From contig NZ_SOFH01000023.1 in NCBI RefSeq assembly GCF_004402495.1, positions 1 to 64,000 of the forward strand: a stretch of 64,000 nt of DNA. The letters run 5' to 3'. A model generated the notes under the pieces. The model worked only from the letters and a program-made list of their open reading frames with translations, had not been told where the DNA came from and ran no database searches. Both the position numbers and the translations under genes were made by a program. Of this stretch, positions 53,386 to 63,705 are shown piece after piece. Origin of the DNA: Cryobacterium sp. HLT2-28. GTDB taxonomy: Bacteria > Actinomycetota > Actinomycetes > Actinomycetales > Microbacteriaceae. How positions within the stretch are numbered: position 1 is the stretch's first letter; each line of letters opens with the position of its first letter.

Positions 53386-54189
53386 GTGGCACGTCGCGAC
53401 CTGGGCATGCGGGACATCGCCGGCGAAGGCGCGCTCATCGCCGCCGGCGGACGGTCCATCCTGCTGCAGATCGCGAATCCGGCCATCGGGCACGGCGTCG
53501 CGCACCACAGCGATTTCGCTTCGCGGCCCCTCGACCGGCTGCGCGGCACACTGACCTACGTCTACGCCGTGGTCTTCGGCACCCCGGCAGAGGCGGCGAG
53601 CGCCAGCCGGCGGGTCAACCGCGCTCACGGCCCGGTCGTCGGCGAGGCCGCTGATGGAGCCCCGGCCTACAGCGCGTTCACCCCGGAATTGCAGCTCTGG
53701 GTGGCGGCGACCCTGTACGACTCTGCCATCACGATGCGCGAACTGGTCTTCGGGCCGCTGGAAGACGACGTCGCCGACGCCCTCTACCTGGACTACGCCG
53801 TTCTCGGAACGGCGCTCCAGGTGCCGGCCGACCTCTGGCCGGTCGATCGCGCGGCGTTCGCCGGGTATTTCCGGGACCGGGTCGCCGAACTTCGCACCGA
53901 TGCCACCACTCGGGCCGTGGCGAATGAGCTCCTGCACCCGCAGGCCGGACCGGTCTGGCTGCGGATGCTGATGCCGCTGGGCCGTCTCCTCACCGTGGGG
54001 CTGCTCCCGGCGCGCGTGCGGGAGCTGTTCGAGCTCGACTGGTCACCGCGGTCGCAGCGGCGGTTCGACCGGCTGCTGGCCATCACGGCAGTGGTCTACC
54101 CGCTCCTGCCGATGCGGCTTCGCCATTGGCCGAAGAACCACTACCTGCGCGCGGTGCGCCAATCCATGGCTGAGCCGGCGGTAGTCTGA
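53386..54189 (+). CDS. DUF2236 / oxygenase MpaB family protein
   Basis: A 267-residue protein with DUF2236 features: GEGALIAAGGRSILLQIANPAIGHGVAHHSDFASRPLDRL, then RLRGTLTYVYAVVFG, VNRAHGPVV, YDSAITMRELVFGPL and WPVDRAAFAGYFRD. Related proteins (latex-clearing protein, MpaB) bind haem b and oxidise lipophilic substrates. Several histidines here (GHGVAHHSDF, VNRAHG) could serve as ligands. GTG 53386 has GGGAGGAA about 6 bases upstream. The substrate is unknown. It is followed by the Lrp gene after 40 bases. Confidence 0.85.
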   Translation: MARRDLGMRDIAGEGALIAAGGRSILLQIANPAIGHGVAHHSDFASRPLDRLRGTLTYVYAVVFGTPAEAASASRRVNRAHGPVVGEAADGAPAYSAFTPELQLWVAATLYDSAITMRELVFGPLEDDVADALYLDYAVLGTALQVPADLWPVDRAAFAGYFRDRVAELRTDATTRAVANELLHPQAGPVWLRMLMPLGRLLTVGLLPARVRELFELDWSPRSQRRFDRLLAITAVVYPLLPMRLRHWPKNHYLRAVRQSMAEPAVV

Positions 54190-54229
54190 AGCCTCCCGAA
54201 CTGAGGACCACAATGACGCAGCCGCCGGT

Positions 54230-54724
54230 ATGAGCGAGCACTCCCCATCGCCCGCGCCCGCCGGCCTCGACGCGATCGACCGGCGAATAGTCGCCGAACT
54301 GAGCAGGGACGCGCGCCTGTCGATGCGCCAGGTCGCCGCCCTCGTGCACATCTCCCGCACGGCGGCCCACACTCGGGTGCAGAACCTCGTGCGCCACGGG
54401 GTCATCACCGGCTTCGGTGCCCAGATCGATCCGCGCGCCCTCGGCCTGCACGTGTCCGCCCTGGTCGTGGTCAAGATCGGCGACGTCTCCTGGACGGATA
54501 TCGCGTCCCGGCTCAGCAAGCTGCCCTTCGTCGAGAAGGCCCAGGCGGTCAGCGGGGACATCGACATCATCCTCACGGTCAGCGCGCCCGACCACGAGCA
54601 GCTCAGCCAGGCCATCCTGCGCGACATCCACAGTATGCCCGGCGTCATCTCCACCCGGTCCCACCTGATTCTGGAGGAGATCGCCGGTCACGCGCCCGCC
54701 GAAGCACCGGACATCTGGCACTGA
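54230..54724 (+). CDS. Lrp/AsnC family regulator (BkdR-like)
   Basis: A 164-residue regulator. The helix-turn-helix (~13-60) is LDAIDRRIVAELSRDARLSMRQVAALVHISRTAAHTRVQNLVRHGVI. A RAM/ligand-binding domain (~75-150) has SALVVVKIGDVSW and EKAQAVSGDIDIILTV. It sits 111 bases ahead of an E1alpha-E1beta-E2 operon on the same strand. Lrp-type activators with this position (BkdR) induce branched-chain ketoacid dehydrogenase genes in response to branched-chain amino acids; that assignment is from context. Confidence 0.88.
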   Translation: MSEHSPSPAPAGLDAIDRRIVAELSRDARLSMRQVAALVHISRTAAHTRVQNLVRHGVITGFGAQIDPRALGLHVSALVVVKIGDVSWTDIASRLSKLPFVEKAQAVSGDIDIILTVSAPDHEQLSQAILRDIHSMPGVISTRSHLILEEIAGHAPAEAPDIWH

Positions 54725-54835
54725 ATCCGAGTTGGATATCGGACGTTTGGCACGGCGACGGGCCTGTTCGAGCCAATCGTTCACATCCGTCGCCGCGGTG
54801 TCGTGACCGGCCGACGGATGCCCCACGATTGCGTC

Positions 54836-55996
54836 ATGAGCCTCAATGTCGAGAGCCCGGTCGTGTCCACCGCGTCGGCGCCGCAGCCCCTCCGCCTGAT
54901 CGATGACACCGGGCATGCCGTGACGGACGACGCGGGCGGTTTCACCCTCCCCGACCCGCTCACGCTGCTCGGCCTGTACCGCCAGATGGTGGTGGCACGC
55001 CGGTTCGACGTGCAGGTCACCGCCCTCACCCGGCAGGGCCGTCTGGCCACCTACCCGTCGGCCCTCGGCCAGGAGGCCTGCGAGATCGCGGCCGTCGCGT
55101 CGCTCGATCCGGGCGACTGGCTGTTCCCCACCTACCGGGACAGCATCGCCCTGCTCACCCGAGGCGTGAAGCCCGAACACATCCTCGCCTCGTTCCGCGG
55201 CGAGTGGCACAGCGGCTACGACCAGTACGAGCACCGGATCGCGCCGCAGGCCACCCCGCTCGCCACCCAGGCGCTACACGCCGTCGGCCTGGCCACCGCG
55301 TCCAAACTCAAACGGGACAGCACCGTCGCCCTCACCCTGCTCGGTGACGGCGCCACGAGCGAGGGCGACGCGCACGAGGCGTTCAACTTCGCCGCCGTCT
55401 GGCAGGCGCCGGTCGTGTTCGTGGTGCAGAACAACCAGTTCGCGATCAGCGTGCCACTCGACAAGCAGATGCGCTGCCGCACCATCGCCGACAAGGCCAT
55501 CGGCTACGGCATGCCCGGCTTCTACGTCGACGGCAATGACGTCGCCGCGATGTACGCGGTCACCTCCGCGGCCGTCGACCGTGCCCGCACGGGGGGCGGG
55601 CCGACCCTGGTCGAGGGGCTGACCTACCGGATAGAGGCGCACACGAACTCAGACGACCCGAGCCGGTACCGCACGGCGGGCGACGTCGACGTCTGGCGGC
55701 GTCGCGACCCGATCGAACGACTGGAGACCTATCTGGTGTCAATCGGCGCCCTGAGCGACCGGGAGCGGGCCGGCATCCGTGACGAAGCCGAGGACCTCGC
55801 CGCGGCCACCCGGGACTGCATGACGCTGCCCGTGCAGGCGGACCCGCTCGAGCTGTTCGATCACGTCTATGCCACCCCGCGGCCCGCTCTCGCCGAACAG
55901 CGCGCCTTCCTGGCCGCCGAGCTGGCCGAACACGCTGCGCTCGCCGGGCACACCGCGCCCCCGCCCGTTTCCACCCCGTCAGGAGCCCCCGCATGA
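54836..55996 (+). CDS. bkdA: Branched-chain 2-oxoacid dehydrogenase E1 alpha subunit
   Basis: A 386-residue thiamine-diphosphate decarboxylase subunit. Seen features are PLTLLGLYRQMVVARRFD, TYPSALGQEACEIAA, and the cofactor motif LLGDGATSEGDAHEAFNFAAVWQAPVVFVVQNN (GDG...NN). The phosphorylation-loop region YRIEAHTNSDDPSRYR follows. With E1beta it decarboxylates 2-oxoacids from valine, leucine and isoleucine and reductively acylates E2. ATG 54836 begins MSLNVES; no clear ribosome-binding site is seen, and ATG 54818 is an alternative. Its stop overlaps the E1beta start (ATGA). The substrate could in principle be pyruvate; the Lrp neighbour favours branched-chain acids. Confidence 0.9.
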   Translation: MSLNVESPVVSTASAPQPLRLIDDTGHAVTDDAGGFTLPDPLTLLGLYRQMVVARRFDVQVTALTRQGRLATYPSALGQEACEIAAVASLDPGDWLFPTYRDSIALLTRGVKPEHILASFRGEWHSGYDQYEHRIAPQATPLATQALHAVGLATASKLKRDSTVALTLLGDGATSEGDAHEAFNFAAVWQAPVVFVVQNNQFAISVPLDKQMRCRTIADKAIGYGMPGFYVDGNDVAAMYAVTSAAVDRARTGGGPTLVEGLTYRIEAHTNSDDPSRYRTAGDVDVWRRRDPIERLETYLVSIGALSDRERAGIRDEAEDLAAATRDCMTLPVQADPLELFDHVYATPRPALAEQRAFLAAELAEHAALAGHTAPPPVSTPSGAPA

Positions 55997-57009
55997 CGCT
56001 GCAGAGCACGGCCCCGCACGTCGGTGCCCGCCCACCGGCCACCCTCACCATGGCCGCCGCCCTCAACGCGGCCATCCAGGACTCGATGCGGGACGACCCG
56101 ACCGTGGTGCTGTTCGGGGAGGACGTCGGTCCCCTCGGCGGCGTCTTCCGGGTCACCGACGGGCTCTATGCCGAGTTCGGCGAGACCCGGGTGAGCGATT
56201 CCCCGCTGGCCGAGTCCGGCATCGTCGGCACCGCGATCGGCATGGCCATCTACGGGCTGCGCCCGGTGGTGGAGATGCAGTTCGACGCGTTCAGCTATCC
56301 CGCGTTCGAGCAGATCGTGTCGCACCTGGCCAAGATGCGCAATCGCACCCGGGGCCGGATCTCCCTCCCCATCGTCATCCGCATCCCCTACGCCGGCGAC
56401 ATCGGCGGAGTGGAACACCACTCCGACTCGTCCGAGGCCTACTGGTGCGCCACTCCCGGCCTGACGGTCGTGTCGCCGTCCAACCCGGCGGACGCGTATT
56501 CGATGCTGCGCGAGGCCATCGCCAGCGACGACCCGGTGATCTTCATGGAACCCAAGAGCCGGTACTGGATGAAGGAGCAGCTCACTCTGCCCGTGCAGAC
56601 CGCACCGATGAACACCGCCGTCGTGCTCCGGGAGGGCACCGACGTCACGCTCATCGCCTACGGCCCCACGGTGAAGACCGCCCTGGCCACCGCGGAACTG
56701 GCGATGGAGGAGGGACTGTCGATCGAGGTCATCGACCTGCGCAGCCTGTCACCGTTCGACGACGAGACCGTCGGCGCGTCCCTGCGCAAGACGAGCCGGG
56801 CCGCGGTCGTGCACGAGGCCGCTCAGTTCGGCGGGTACGGCGCGGAGGTCGCGGCACGGCTCACCGAACGCAACTTCTTCCACCTCGCCGCGCCCATCCT
56901 GCGGATCACCGGATTCGACATCCCCTACCCGTCGCCCAAACTCGAGGAGTACTTCCTGCCGACCCCCGACCGGATCCTCGCCGCACTCGGCACCTGGGAG
57001 TGGTCATGA
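55993..57009 (+). CDS. bkdB: Branched-chain 2-oxoacid dehydrogenase E1 beta subunit
   Basis: A 338-residue partner of E1alpha. Segments LTMAAALNAAIQDSMRDDPTVVLFGEDVG, FGETRVSDSPLAESGIVGTAIGMAIYGLRPVVEMQF, GGVEHHSDSSEAYWCATPGL and HEAAQFGGYGAEVAARLTERNF are diagnostic. The Glu of FGEDVG region activates the cofactor. ATG 55993 overlaps the E1alpha stop (ATGA) and its own stop overlaps the E2 start, so all three subunits are translationally coupled. Confidence 0.94.
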   Translation: MTLQSTAPHVGARPPATLTMAAALNAAIQDSMRDDPTVVLFGEDVGPLGGVFRVTDGLYAEFGETRVSDSPLAESGIVGTAIGMAIYGLRPVVEMQFDAFSYPAFEQIVSHLAKMRNRTRGRISLPIVIRIPYAGDIGGVEHHSDSSEAYWCATPGLTVVSPSNPADAYSMLREAIASDDPVIFMEPKSRYWMKEQLTLPVQTAPMNTAVVLREGTDVTLIAYGPTVKTALATAELAMEEGLSIEVIDLRSLSPFDDETVGASLRKTSRAAVVHEAAQFGGYGAEVAARLTERNFFHLAAPILRITGFDIPYPSPKLEEYFLPTPDRILAALGTWEWS

Positions 57010-58514
57010 TGACGAACGACTTCATCCTGCCTGACCTCGGCGAAGGGCTGACCGAGGCGGAGATCGTTTCCTGGCTGGTGAGCGTCGGCGACACCATCGC
57101 GATCGACCAGCCCGTGGTCGAGGTCGAATCCGCCAAGTCGATCGTCGAGCTGCCGTCACCGTTCGGCGGCGTGGTGAAGGCGCTCTTCGGCGAGGCCGGC
57201 CAGGTGATCCACTCCGGCCAGGTGCTGCTGAGCGTGACGGATGCCGGGGCGCCGCCCACGGAGAGCACGCTGTCGGGGTCCGCGCCCGCGGCTACGCCCG
57301 GGGCCGCGCCGGCCCCCGCACTCGCGGCGTCGGCGCCCGCGTCGTCGGCGTCCTCTGCCGAGCCGAGCGGGGCATCCGGCGCCGTGCTCGTCGGCTACGG
57401 CACGAGTGAGAACACCCGGCCGGTCCGGCGGCCGTCCGCGGCGCGGTTCGGCGCCAGGGCCGGCCAGCCTGCTCCCGCGCCGGTTCCCTCGGCCACCGCA
57501 GCGGTGGTCGCTCCCGCGGCCGCCCCTGCAGCCGCCCCCGCGCCCGGCCCTGTAGTCACCCCGGAAGCCGGCCCTGCAGCCGGCCCGACCAGCCTCGGCC
57601 GCCCGTCACCGGTCGTCTCCCCGATCGTGAGACGGCTCGCCCGCGAGAACGGCTTCGACGCGAGCACCCTCCGCGGCAGCGGGCCGAACGACCTGGTCCT
57701 GCGTCGTGACGTCGAGGCCCGGATCCGCGCTGCCGAGGCACCGGTGCCCGCCGTGGCGGCAGCGCCCGCCCAGGCGGCAGCGCCGGCCGTGGCAGCACCG
57801 GCCGTGGCAGCACCACCGACGACCGGGGACACCCGCATTCCGATCACGGGGCTCCGCAAGGTCGTCGCCGAACGCCTGGCCCAGTCCCGGCGGGAGATCC
57901 CCGAGGCAACGATCTGGCTCGACGTGGACGCCACGGAGCTGTTCGCCGCCCGGGACCGGTTGCTCGCCGACACCGGGGAACGCTTCAGCGTGACCGCCCT
58001 GATCGCGCGTTTCGTCGTGGCCGGCCTGCGCCGCTACCCGCTCCTCAACGCATCCGTCGACACCGCCAGCCAGGAGATTCTCGTGCGCGGGGACATCAAC
58101 CTCGGCATTGCCGCGCAGACTCCGCGGGGCCTGATGGTCCCGGTCGTGCAGGGCGCTCACGCCCTGACCACCCGTCAGCTGCGGGACGCCATCGCCGGGC
58201 TGGTCACACAGGCCGGCGACGGTGCGTTCTCCCCCGGAGCCCTGGCCGGGGGAACCTTCACCCTGAACAACTTCGGTTCCCTCGGGGTGGACGGGTCGGC
58301 GGCGATCATCAACCACCCGGAGGCCGCGATCCTCGGCATCGGCCGGATGATCGAACGCCCGTGGGTGGTCGACCACCAGCTCGCCGTGCGCACCGTCGTC
58401 GAGCTGTCCATGGTCTTCGACCACCGGGTCTGCGACGGGGACACGGCGGCGGGGTTCCTCACCTACGTCGCCCGGTGCATCGAATCCCCCGTCTCCCTGC
58501 TCGCCGACCTCTGA
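57006..58514 (+). CDS. bkdC: 2-Oxoacid dehydrogenase E2 (dihydrolipoyl acyltransferase)
   Basis: A 502-residue transacylase. One lipoyl domain (~1-77) has lipoylated Lys44 in VEVESAKSIVELPSPF. A Pro/Ala linker (~80-200) carries repeated AP-rich blocks. The peripheral subunit-binding domain (~205-240) reads SPIVRRLARENGFDASTL and GPNDLVLRRDV. A second linker precedes the catalytic domain (~275-502), which has the active-site motif MVFDHRVCDGDTAAGFL. ATG 57006 overlaps the E1beta stop. No E3 (dihydrolipoyl dehydrogenase) gene follows, so E3 must be shared from elsewhere. Confidence 0.94.
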   Translation: MMTNDFILPDLGEGLTEAEIVSWLVSVGDTIAIDQPVVEVESAKSIVELPSPFGGVVKALFGEAGQVIHSGQVLLSVTDAGAPPTESTLSGSAPAATPGAAPAPALAASAPASSASSAEPSGASGAVLVGYGTSENTRPVRRPSAARFGARAGQPAPAPVPSATAAVVAPAAAPAAAPAPGPVVTPEAGPAAGPTSLGRPSPVVSPIVRRLARENGFDASTLRGSGPNDLVLRRDVEARIRAAEAPVPAVAAAPAQAAAPAVAAPAVAAPPTTGDTRIPITGLRKVVAERLAQSRREIPEATIWLDVDATELFAARDRLLADTGERFSVTALIARFVVAGLRRYPLLNASVDTASQEILVRGDINLGIAAQTPRGLMVPVVQGAHALTTRQLRDAIAGLVTQAGDGAFSPGALAGGTFTLNNFGSLGVDGSAAIINHPEAAILGIGRMIERPWVVDHQLAVRTVVELSMVFDHRVCDGDTAAGFLTYVARCIESPVSLLADL

Positions 58515-58575
58515 GCCCGCCGGCCCCGGCACCCGGCAGCCGGCAGCCTGGGGCCGGAAGCCGGGAGCCGGCGCG

Positions 58576-58660
58576 GTCAAATTCGACGGACTTTTTCCGG
58601 TTTCAGGCCCGAAATGGCGTTCTCAGCCGGCCGTGGAGCAAAATCTCCGTCGAATTCGAC
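58576..58660. repeat. Inverted repeat between E2 and paaZ
   Basis: GTCAAATTCGACGGA (58576-58590) and TCCGTCGAATTCGAC (58646-58660) are inverted copies with one mismatch in 15, separated by 55 bases. They lie in the 196-base gap between the convergent bkd and paa operons. They could form a two-way transcript-end structure, or the ends of a small non-coding mobile element. Confidence 0.65.
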
Positions 58661-58710
58661 GGGGCCTCGGGCCCACGGCTCACACCCCGGCGGACCGGAG
58701 CCGGCCGCCC

Positions 58711-60756
58711 CTAGTTCTTGCTGACCAGGGTGAGCACGTCGTAGCTGGCGACGACCTCATCGTTCTGGTTGTGCAGCACGGCGTCCCAGCAGACCTCGCC
58801 GTAGTCCTCCGTCTCCCGCGGCGTGATCCGCTTGGCGGTGAGGGTGACCCGGATGCTGTCGCCCGGGGAGACCGGGGTAAGGAACCGGAGTCGTTCCAGC
58901 CCGGAGTTCGCGAGCACGGGCCCGGGAGCCGCATCCACGAACAGCCCGGCCGCCCAAGAGACCAGCAGGTACCCGTGGGCGACGATCCCGGGGAAGAACG
59001 GGTTCGCCGCGGCCGCTTCCGCATCGGTGTGCGCGTAGAACTTGTCCCCTGTCGCCTCGGCGAACGCGGTGATGTCGGCGAGGGTCACGGTGCGCGGTCC
59101 GCCCTGCACCTGGTCGCCCACCCGGAGCACGGCCAGAGACTTGCGGAACGGGTGGATCCCGTGCCGCACCGCGGCACCGGTGTGCCACTGGCCGGTGATC
59201 GCGGTGAGCATGTCGGGCGAGCCCTGGATGGCGGTGCGCTGCATGTGGTGCAGCACCGAGCGGATGCCGCCCAGCTCCTCGCTGCCGCCGGCGCGGCCGG
59301 GGCCGCCGTGCACCAGGTGCGGCACGGGAGCTCCGTGGCCGGTGCTGCTGCGCGCGTCGACCCGGTCGAGCATCAGGACCCGCCCGTGGTGGGCGGCGAT
59401 GCCGAGCACCAGGGCTCGGGCGACGTTCGGGTCGTGGGTCGCGACCGTGGCCACCAGCGAGCCGCCGCCGAGGGCGGCCAGGGCGACTGCGTGGTCCAGG
59501 CCGGTGTACTCGATGATCGAAGCGACGGGACCGAACGCCTCGATCTCGTGCACGGCGGGGCTTTCGGCGTCGTCGAAGGCCAGGAGCAGCGGCCCCACGA
59601 AGGCGCCGTTGGGGTCGGTGCCGGCCGGGGCATCCGTCGACCCCATCACGATCCGGCCGCCGCCGCCCTGCAGTCGGGCGACGCTCGAGAGCACCTCCCG
59701 GCGCTGGTCGAGGCTGGCCAGGGGGCCCATGGTGACGCCATCGGCACGCGGGTCGCCGATCCTGACCCGGCGCTCCACCCGCTCGGCCACGGCCGCGACG
59801 ATCTCGTCGCGCCGCCCGGCCGGCACGATCAGCCGGCGGATGCTCGTGCACTTCTGGCCGGCCTTGCTGGTCATCTCGGTGACGGCGGATGCGACGTAGG
59901 CGTCGAACTCGGCCGTGCCCTTGGTGGCGTCAGGGCCCAGGATCGCCGCGTTGAGGGAGTCGGTCTCGCTGGTGAACCGCACGCCGCCCTCGACCACGTT
60001 CGGGTGCGCCTTGAGGCTGCGCGCGGTGCCGGCCGAGCCGGTGAAGGCGACGAGGTCGCGGTAGTCGAGGTGATCGATCAGGTCACGGGCGCTGCCGGAG
60101 ACGAGTTGCAGGGTTCCGGCCGGCAGGATTCCGGAGGCGATGATGTGGCGAACGACCGCCTCGGTGAGGTAGCCGGTGGGAGAGGCGGGCTTGACGATCG
60201 AGGGTACCCCGGCGATGAACGCGGGGGCGAACTTCTCCAGCATCCCCCAGACCGGGAAGTTGAACGCGTTGATCTGGCAGGCCACCCCGGGGATGCGGGT
60301 GTAGATGTGCTGGCCGCTGAACGAGCCGTCCCGCGACAGCGCCTCGACGTCGCCGTCGACGTAGACCTGGCTGTTGGGCATCTCCCGCCGGCCCTTCGAC
60401 GACAGGGTGAACAGCACGCCGATGCCGCCGTCGATGTCGACCATCGAGTCGTACCGGGTCGCACCGGTGCGCGCGGAGAGCGTGTACAGCTCCTCCTTGA
60501 CCCCGCTCAGGTACTGCGCGAGCTGCTTGAGCAGGATGGCGCGCTGGTGGAAGGTGAGCCGGCCGAGCGAGGCCTGGCCGACCGTGCGGGCGTGCTCGAC
60601 CACGTCGGCGAGGTCGAGTCCCTCGCTGCTGACCGAGGCGACCTCCTCGCCGGTGCTCGCGTCGAGCACCAGCTGGGACCGGGAACCGTCCGCCGGGGTC
60701 CACCAGGAGTCGAGGACGTAGCTGGGCACGATCGTGCCGGTGCTGAGGAGAGTCAT
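58711..60756 (-). CDS. paaZ: PaaZ, oxepin-CoA hydrolase / aldehyde dehydrogenase
   Basis: A 681-residue bifunctional enzyme of phenylacetate breakdown, the same length as E. coli PaaZ. The N-terminal aldehyde dehydrogenase domain (~1-520) has NAFNFPVWGMLEKFAPAFIAG, VAFTGSAGTARSL, RFTSETDSLNAA and the catalytic Cys in SKAGQKCTSIRRLIVP. The C-terminal MaoC hydratase domain (~540-681) has the hot-dog motif FAEATGDKFYAHTDAEAA and FFPGIVAHGYLL. It opens the oxepin ring and oxidises the resulting aldehyde. ATG 60756 has GGAAGGA 6 bases upstream and overlaps the paaH stop (ATGA). Last gene of the unit. Confidence 0.95.
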   Translation of the reverse strand: MTLLSTGTIVPSYVLDSWWTPADGSRSQLVLDASTGEEVASVSSEGLDLADVVEHARTVGQASLGRLTFHQRAILLKQLAQYLSGVKEELYTLSARTGATRYDSMVDIDGGIGVLFTLSSKGRREMPNSQVYVDGDVEALSRDGSFSGQHIYTRIPGVACQINAFNFPVWGMLEKFAPAFIAGVPSIVKPASPTGYLTEAVVRHIIASGILPAGTLQLVSGSARDLIDHLDYRDLVAFTGSAGTARSLKAHPNVVEGGVRFTSETDSLNAAILGPDATKGTAEFDAYVASAVTEMTSKAGQKCTSIRRLIVPAGRRDEIVAAVAERVERRVRIGDPRADGVTMGPLASLDQRREVLSSVARLQGGGGRIVMGSTDAPAGTDPNGAFVGPLLLAFDDAESPAVHEIEAFGPVASIIEYTGLDHAVALAALGGGSLVATVATHDPNVARALVLGIAAHHGRVLMLDRVDARSSTGHGAPVPHLVHGGPGRAGGSEELGGIRSVLHHMQRTAIQGSPDMLTAITGQWHTGAAVRHGIHPFRKSLAVLRVGDQVQGGPRTVTLADITAFAEATGDKFYAHTDAEAAAANPFFPGIVAHGYLLVSWAAGLFVDAAPGPVLANSGLERLRFLTPVSPGDSIRVTLTAKRITPRETEDYGEVCWDAVLHNQNDEVVASYDVLTLVSKN

Positions 60757-61658
60757 GATGCGTCCTTCCAATCGAAGAATCCTTGGCCGCTCTTGCGTCC
60801 GAGGTCACCGCGGGCGACGAGGTCGCGCAGCAGCTGCGGCGGGGCGAACCTCTCACCGAGGGTGGAGTGCAGGTGCTCGGCGATGCCGAGGCGCACGTCG
60901 AGTCCGACCAGGTCGGTGGTGCGCAGCGGCCCGACCGGATGCTTGTAGCCGAGCACCATGGCCGCGTCGATGTCGGCGGGGCTGGCGACGCCTTCTTCGA
61001 CCATCCGGATGGCCTCCAGCGCGATCGCGACGCCGAGCCGGGAGCTGGCGAATCCGGGTGAGTCGCGCACCAGGATCGGCGTCTTGCCGAGGGCGGAGAC
61101 CCAGCCGGCGGCCAGGCCGACGAGCTCAGGGCTGGTGACCTCCCCCATGACGACCTCGATCAGGGTCGAGACCGGCACCGGGTTGAAGAAGTGCAGCCCG
61201 ATGAACCGGTCCGGGCGTTCGAGCACCCCGCCGAGTTCGGTGATCGAGAGCGACGAGGTGTTCGAGGCCAGCCAGGCGTCGGGGGCCAGCTGCGCCTCCA
61301 CGCTGCGGAGCGCCTCCGTCTTCAGCGCCACGACCTCAGGCACGGCCTCGACGACGAGGCCGGCGCCGGCGAGAGCCGAGGCATCCGTCGCCACGCTCAG
61401 CCGGTCGGCGTAGCTGGACCGTTCGCCCTGGATCGCGCCGAGGCGGAGGGCTGTGTCGACGGCGCCGAGCACGCGCTCCCGTGCCGCGGCGGCCGCGTCG
61501 GCGCCCCGCTCGACGACGGTGACGTGCGCGCCGGCGACGAGGAAGGCGTGGGCGATGCCCGCGCCCATTCGTCCGCCGCCGAGCACGCCGACCTGGGTGG
61601 GCACGGTGGTGGGCGCGGGCGCGGGCTGATGGTCCGTGCTGCCGGGGGCGAGCGTCAT
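60753..61658 (-). CDS. paaH: 3-Hydroxyacyl-CoA dehydrogenase PaaH
   Basis: A 301-residue NAD-dependent dehydrogenase. The N-terminal Rossmann fold has TQVGVLGGGRMGAGIAHAFL (GxGxMG). The signatures IGLHFFNPVPVSTLIEVVMGEVTSP and DSPGFASSRLGVAIALEAIRMVEEG follow, with the C-terminal domain containing MVLGYKHPVGPLRTTDLVGLDVRL. In the paa pathway it oxidises 3-hydroxyadipyl-CoA. It is coupled by 4-base overlaps to paaF upstream and paaZ downstream. Confidence 0.93.
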   Translation of the reverse strand: MTLAPGSTDHQPAPAPTTVPTQVGVLGGGRMGAGIAHAFLVAGAHVTVVERGADAAAAARERVLGAVDTALRLGAIQGERSSYADRLSVATDASALAGAGLVVEAVPEVVALKTEALRSVEAQLAPDAWLASNTSSLSITELGGVLERPDRFIGLHFFNPVPVSTLIEVVMGEVTSPELVGLAAGWVSALGKTPILVRDSPGFASSRLGVAIALEAIRMVEEGVASPADIDAAMVLGYKHPVGPLRTTDLVGLDVRLGIAEHLHSTLGERFAPPQLLRDLVARGDLGRKSGQGFFDWKDAS

Positions 61659-62401
61659 CGTTTCTTCCTTTCCAGGAATGCGGTCATTCGGGCGAATTTC
61701 TCTTCGGATTCGAAGAGGACGGCCTGGGCCTCGTTGTCGGCGCGCGGATGCCGGGCGCGCGGCACGTGGAAGACCTCCTTGGCGAGCTGGGTGGCGAGGG
61801 GGTCCTGGGCGGCGATCCGGTCCGCGAGGGAGTGCGCGGCGGCGAGCAGCCGTTCCGCCGGGTGCACCTCGGTGACCAGGCGCACGGCGAGCGCCTCCTC
61901 AGCGGTGAGGATGCGGCCGGCCAGGATGATCTCCTTGGCGACGGGTTCGCCGACGAGCTCGGCCAGTCGCCAGAGCGCCCCGGCGGCGGGGATGATGCCG
62001 AGGGAGGTCTCCGGGTTGCCGAGGCGAGCCGTTTCGGAGGCGATCCGGAAGTCGGCGGCGTAGGCCAGTTCGGCCCCGCCTCCCAGCGCCCAGCCGTCGA
62101 TCGCGGCGATGACCGGCATCGGCAAGCGGGCGATCCGCTCGAACAGCTCCGAGTTGATGCCCGTGAGGGCGTCGTCGCGGCGGCGCTCCCTCAGCTGGGC
62201 GATGTCGGCGCCGGAGGCGAAGACCCCGGCTGCGCCGCACAGGATCAGGATCCTCGGCCCGCGTTCCAGTTCGCTGCAGAGCAGGTGCAGTTCGTCGACC
62301 ATGGCCTGGTCGATCGCGTTGCGCACGTCGGGGCGGTTCAGCTGTACCTGCACCCGGTCGGGGCGGCGTTCGACGAGCAGGGTGCTGAATTCCCGGGGCA
62401 T
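61655..62401 (-). CDS. paaF: Enoyl-CoA hydratase PaaF
   Basis: A 248-residue crotonase-family hydratase. Oxyanion-hole segments are VFASGADIAQLRER and AAIDGWALGGGAELAYAADFRIAS. Catalytic-region GNPETSLGIIPAAGALWRL keeps the first of the usual two Glu positions in this region. Position between paaJ and paaH supports 2,3-dehydroadipyl-CoA hydration. ATG 62401 immediately follows the thiolase stop (TAGATG), and its own stop overlaps paaH by 4 bases. Confidence 0.9.
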   Translation of the reverse strand: MPREFSTLLVERRPDRVQVQLNRPDVRNAIDQAMVDELHLLCSELERGPRILILCGAAGVFASGADIAQLRERRRDDALTGINSELFERIARLPMPVIAAIDGWALGGGAELAYAADFRIASETARLGNPETSLGIIPAAGALWRLAELVGEPVAKEIILAGRILTAEEALAVRLVTEVHPAERLLAAAHSLADRIAAQDPLATQLAKEVFHVPRARHPRADNEAQAVLFESEEKFARMTAFLERKKR

Positions 62402-63586
<1,185 letters not shown>

Positions 63587-63615
63587 GGCTTCATCACCTT
63601 TGATCGCCGTATTAC

Positions 63616-63637
63616 TTACTGACCGTTCGTTCCGTAA
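63616..63637. promoter_or_regulatory. Candidate PaaR (TetR family) operator
   Basis: TTACTGACCGTTCGTTCCGTAA is an imperfect palindrome just upstream of paaJ. The ACTGACCGnnCG half resembles the PaaR motif I recall for actinobacterial paa operons. No regulator gene is in the window; it could be beyond the end. Confidence 0.5.
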
Positions 63638-63705
63638 AGAATGACACAGAAACAGCGGATGCGGCAACCGACCCTCCGGTCGGGCAGGTCGGGCACAATG
63701 GAGTC

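Noticed and set aside
58633-60948. 771-residue plus-strand open frame
   Set aside because: Antisense to paaZ, whose length and motifs are canonical.
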